Below, piece after piece: positions 5,338 through 5,341 of a stretch of DNA of 5,341 nt. The stretch comes from E44-bin88 sp050123275 (GTDB lineage Bacteria; Chloroflexota; Dehalococcoidia; Dehalococcoidales; BS750m-G39): contig JASFHK010000026.1 of NCBI GenBank assembly GCA_050123275.1, positions 1-5,341 of the forward strand, read 5' to 3'. Made by a program: the position numbers and the translations under genes. Each line of letters opens with the position of its first letter. The stretch's first letter is position 1. Under the pieces are notes generated by a model that worked only from the letters and a program-made list of their open reading frames with translations, did no database searches and was not told the DNA's origin.

Positions 5338-5341
5338 GAAT

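Larger units (their letters stand above)
5251..5341 (-). repeat. Tandem intergenic repeat, copy B (may continue beyond the window)
   Basis: Second copy of the element, starting with TTATTGGG at 5251 and reaching the window edge just after its inverted repeat. It shares CTCTGT (5277-5282), the double CCCGCCC tract (5301-5316) and the TAGAGG/CCTCTA arms with copy A, but differs at many bases between these blocks. The pattern of kept blocks with a changed background suggests diverged copies of a structured element. Whether a third copy follows cannot be seen. Confidence 0.65.

Noticed and set aside
5153..5341. CRISPR array
   Set aside because: Only two units of about 95 bases are present, with no identical short repeats separated by unique spacers; similarity is spread in blocks along the whole unit.

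Overview
The window carries five genes, all on the minus strand, so they are read from right to left. In transcription order they are: a 67-residue cysteine-rich DUF6485-type protein (4916-5119), a cytoplasmic GH38 alpha-mannosidase-family enzyme (2480-4870), a 125-residue membrane protein of unknown function (2071-2448), S-adenosylhomocysteine hydrolase ahcY (784-2046) and the first 257 codons of S-adenosylmethionine synthetase metK (1-771, cut by the window edge). Gaps between genes are 45, 31, 24 and 12 bases and none holds a convincing terminator, so the five could be one transcript.

The ahcY-metK pair is a coherent S-adenosylmethionine cycle module: MetK makes the methyl donor and AhcY removes the inhibitory by-product S-adenosylhomocysteine. 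The upstream genes have no obvious link to it. The membrane protein gene stands out at about 46% G+C (hand count 173/378), while blocks sampled in ahcY are about 55-70%. The GH38 protein keeps the metal-binding and nucleophile motifs, but at the usual general acid/base segment it reads GSGS.

The right-hand 222 bases (5120-5341) contain no gene. They hold two imperfect tandem copies, about 95 bases apart, of a C-rich/G-rich element. On the minus strand each copy runs: inverted repeat, four-tract G-quadruplex motif, spacer, ACAGAG, second G-rich tract. The two inverted repeats differ in sequence but stay paired, and the two G-tract motifs differ in their loops. This is the least explained structure here and it lies directly upstream of the gene string. 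A second inverted repeat (4886-4912) sits just upstream of the GH38 ribosome binding site.

Organism: a bacterium with fairly high G+C. The short-class AhcY (about 420 residues, ending soon after a YLSSW motif), the DUF6485 protein and the GH38 type would fit an uncultured anaerobe, perhaps Chloroflexota (Dehalococcoidia-like). This is an impression from protein style and is not proven by the sequence.
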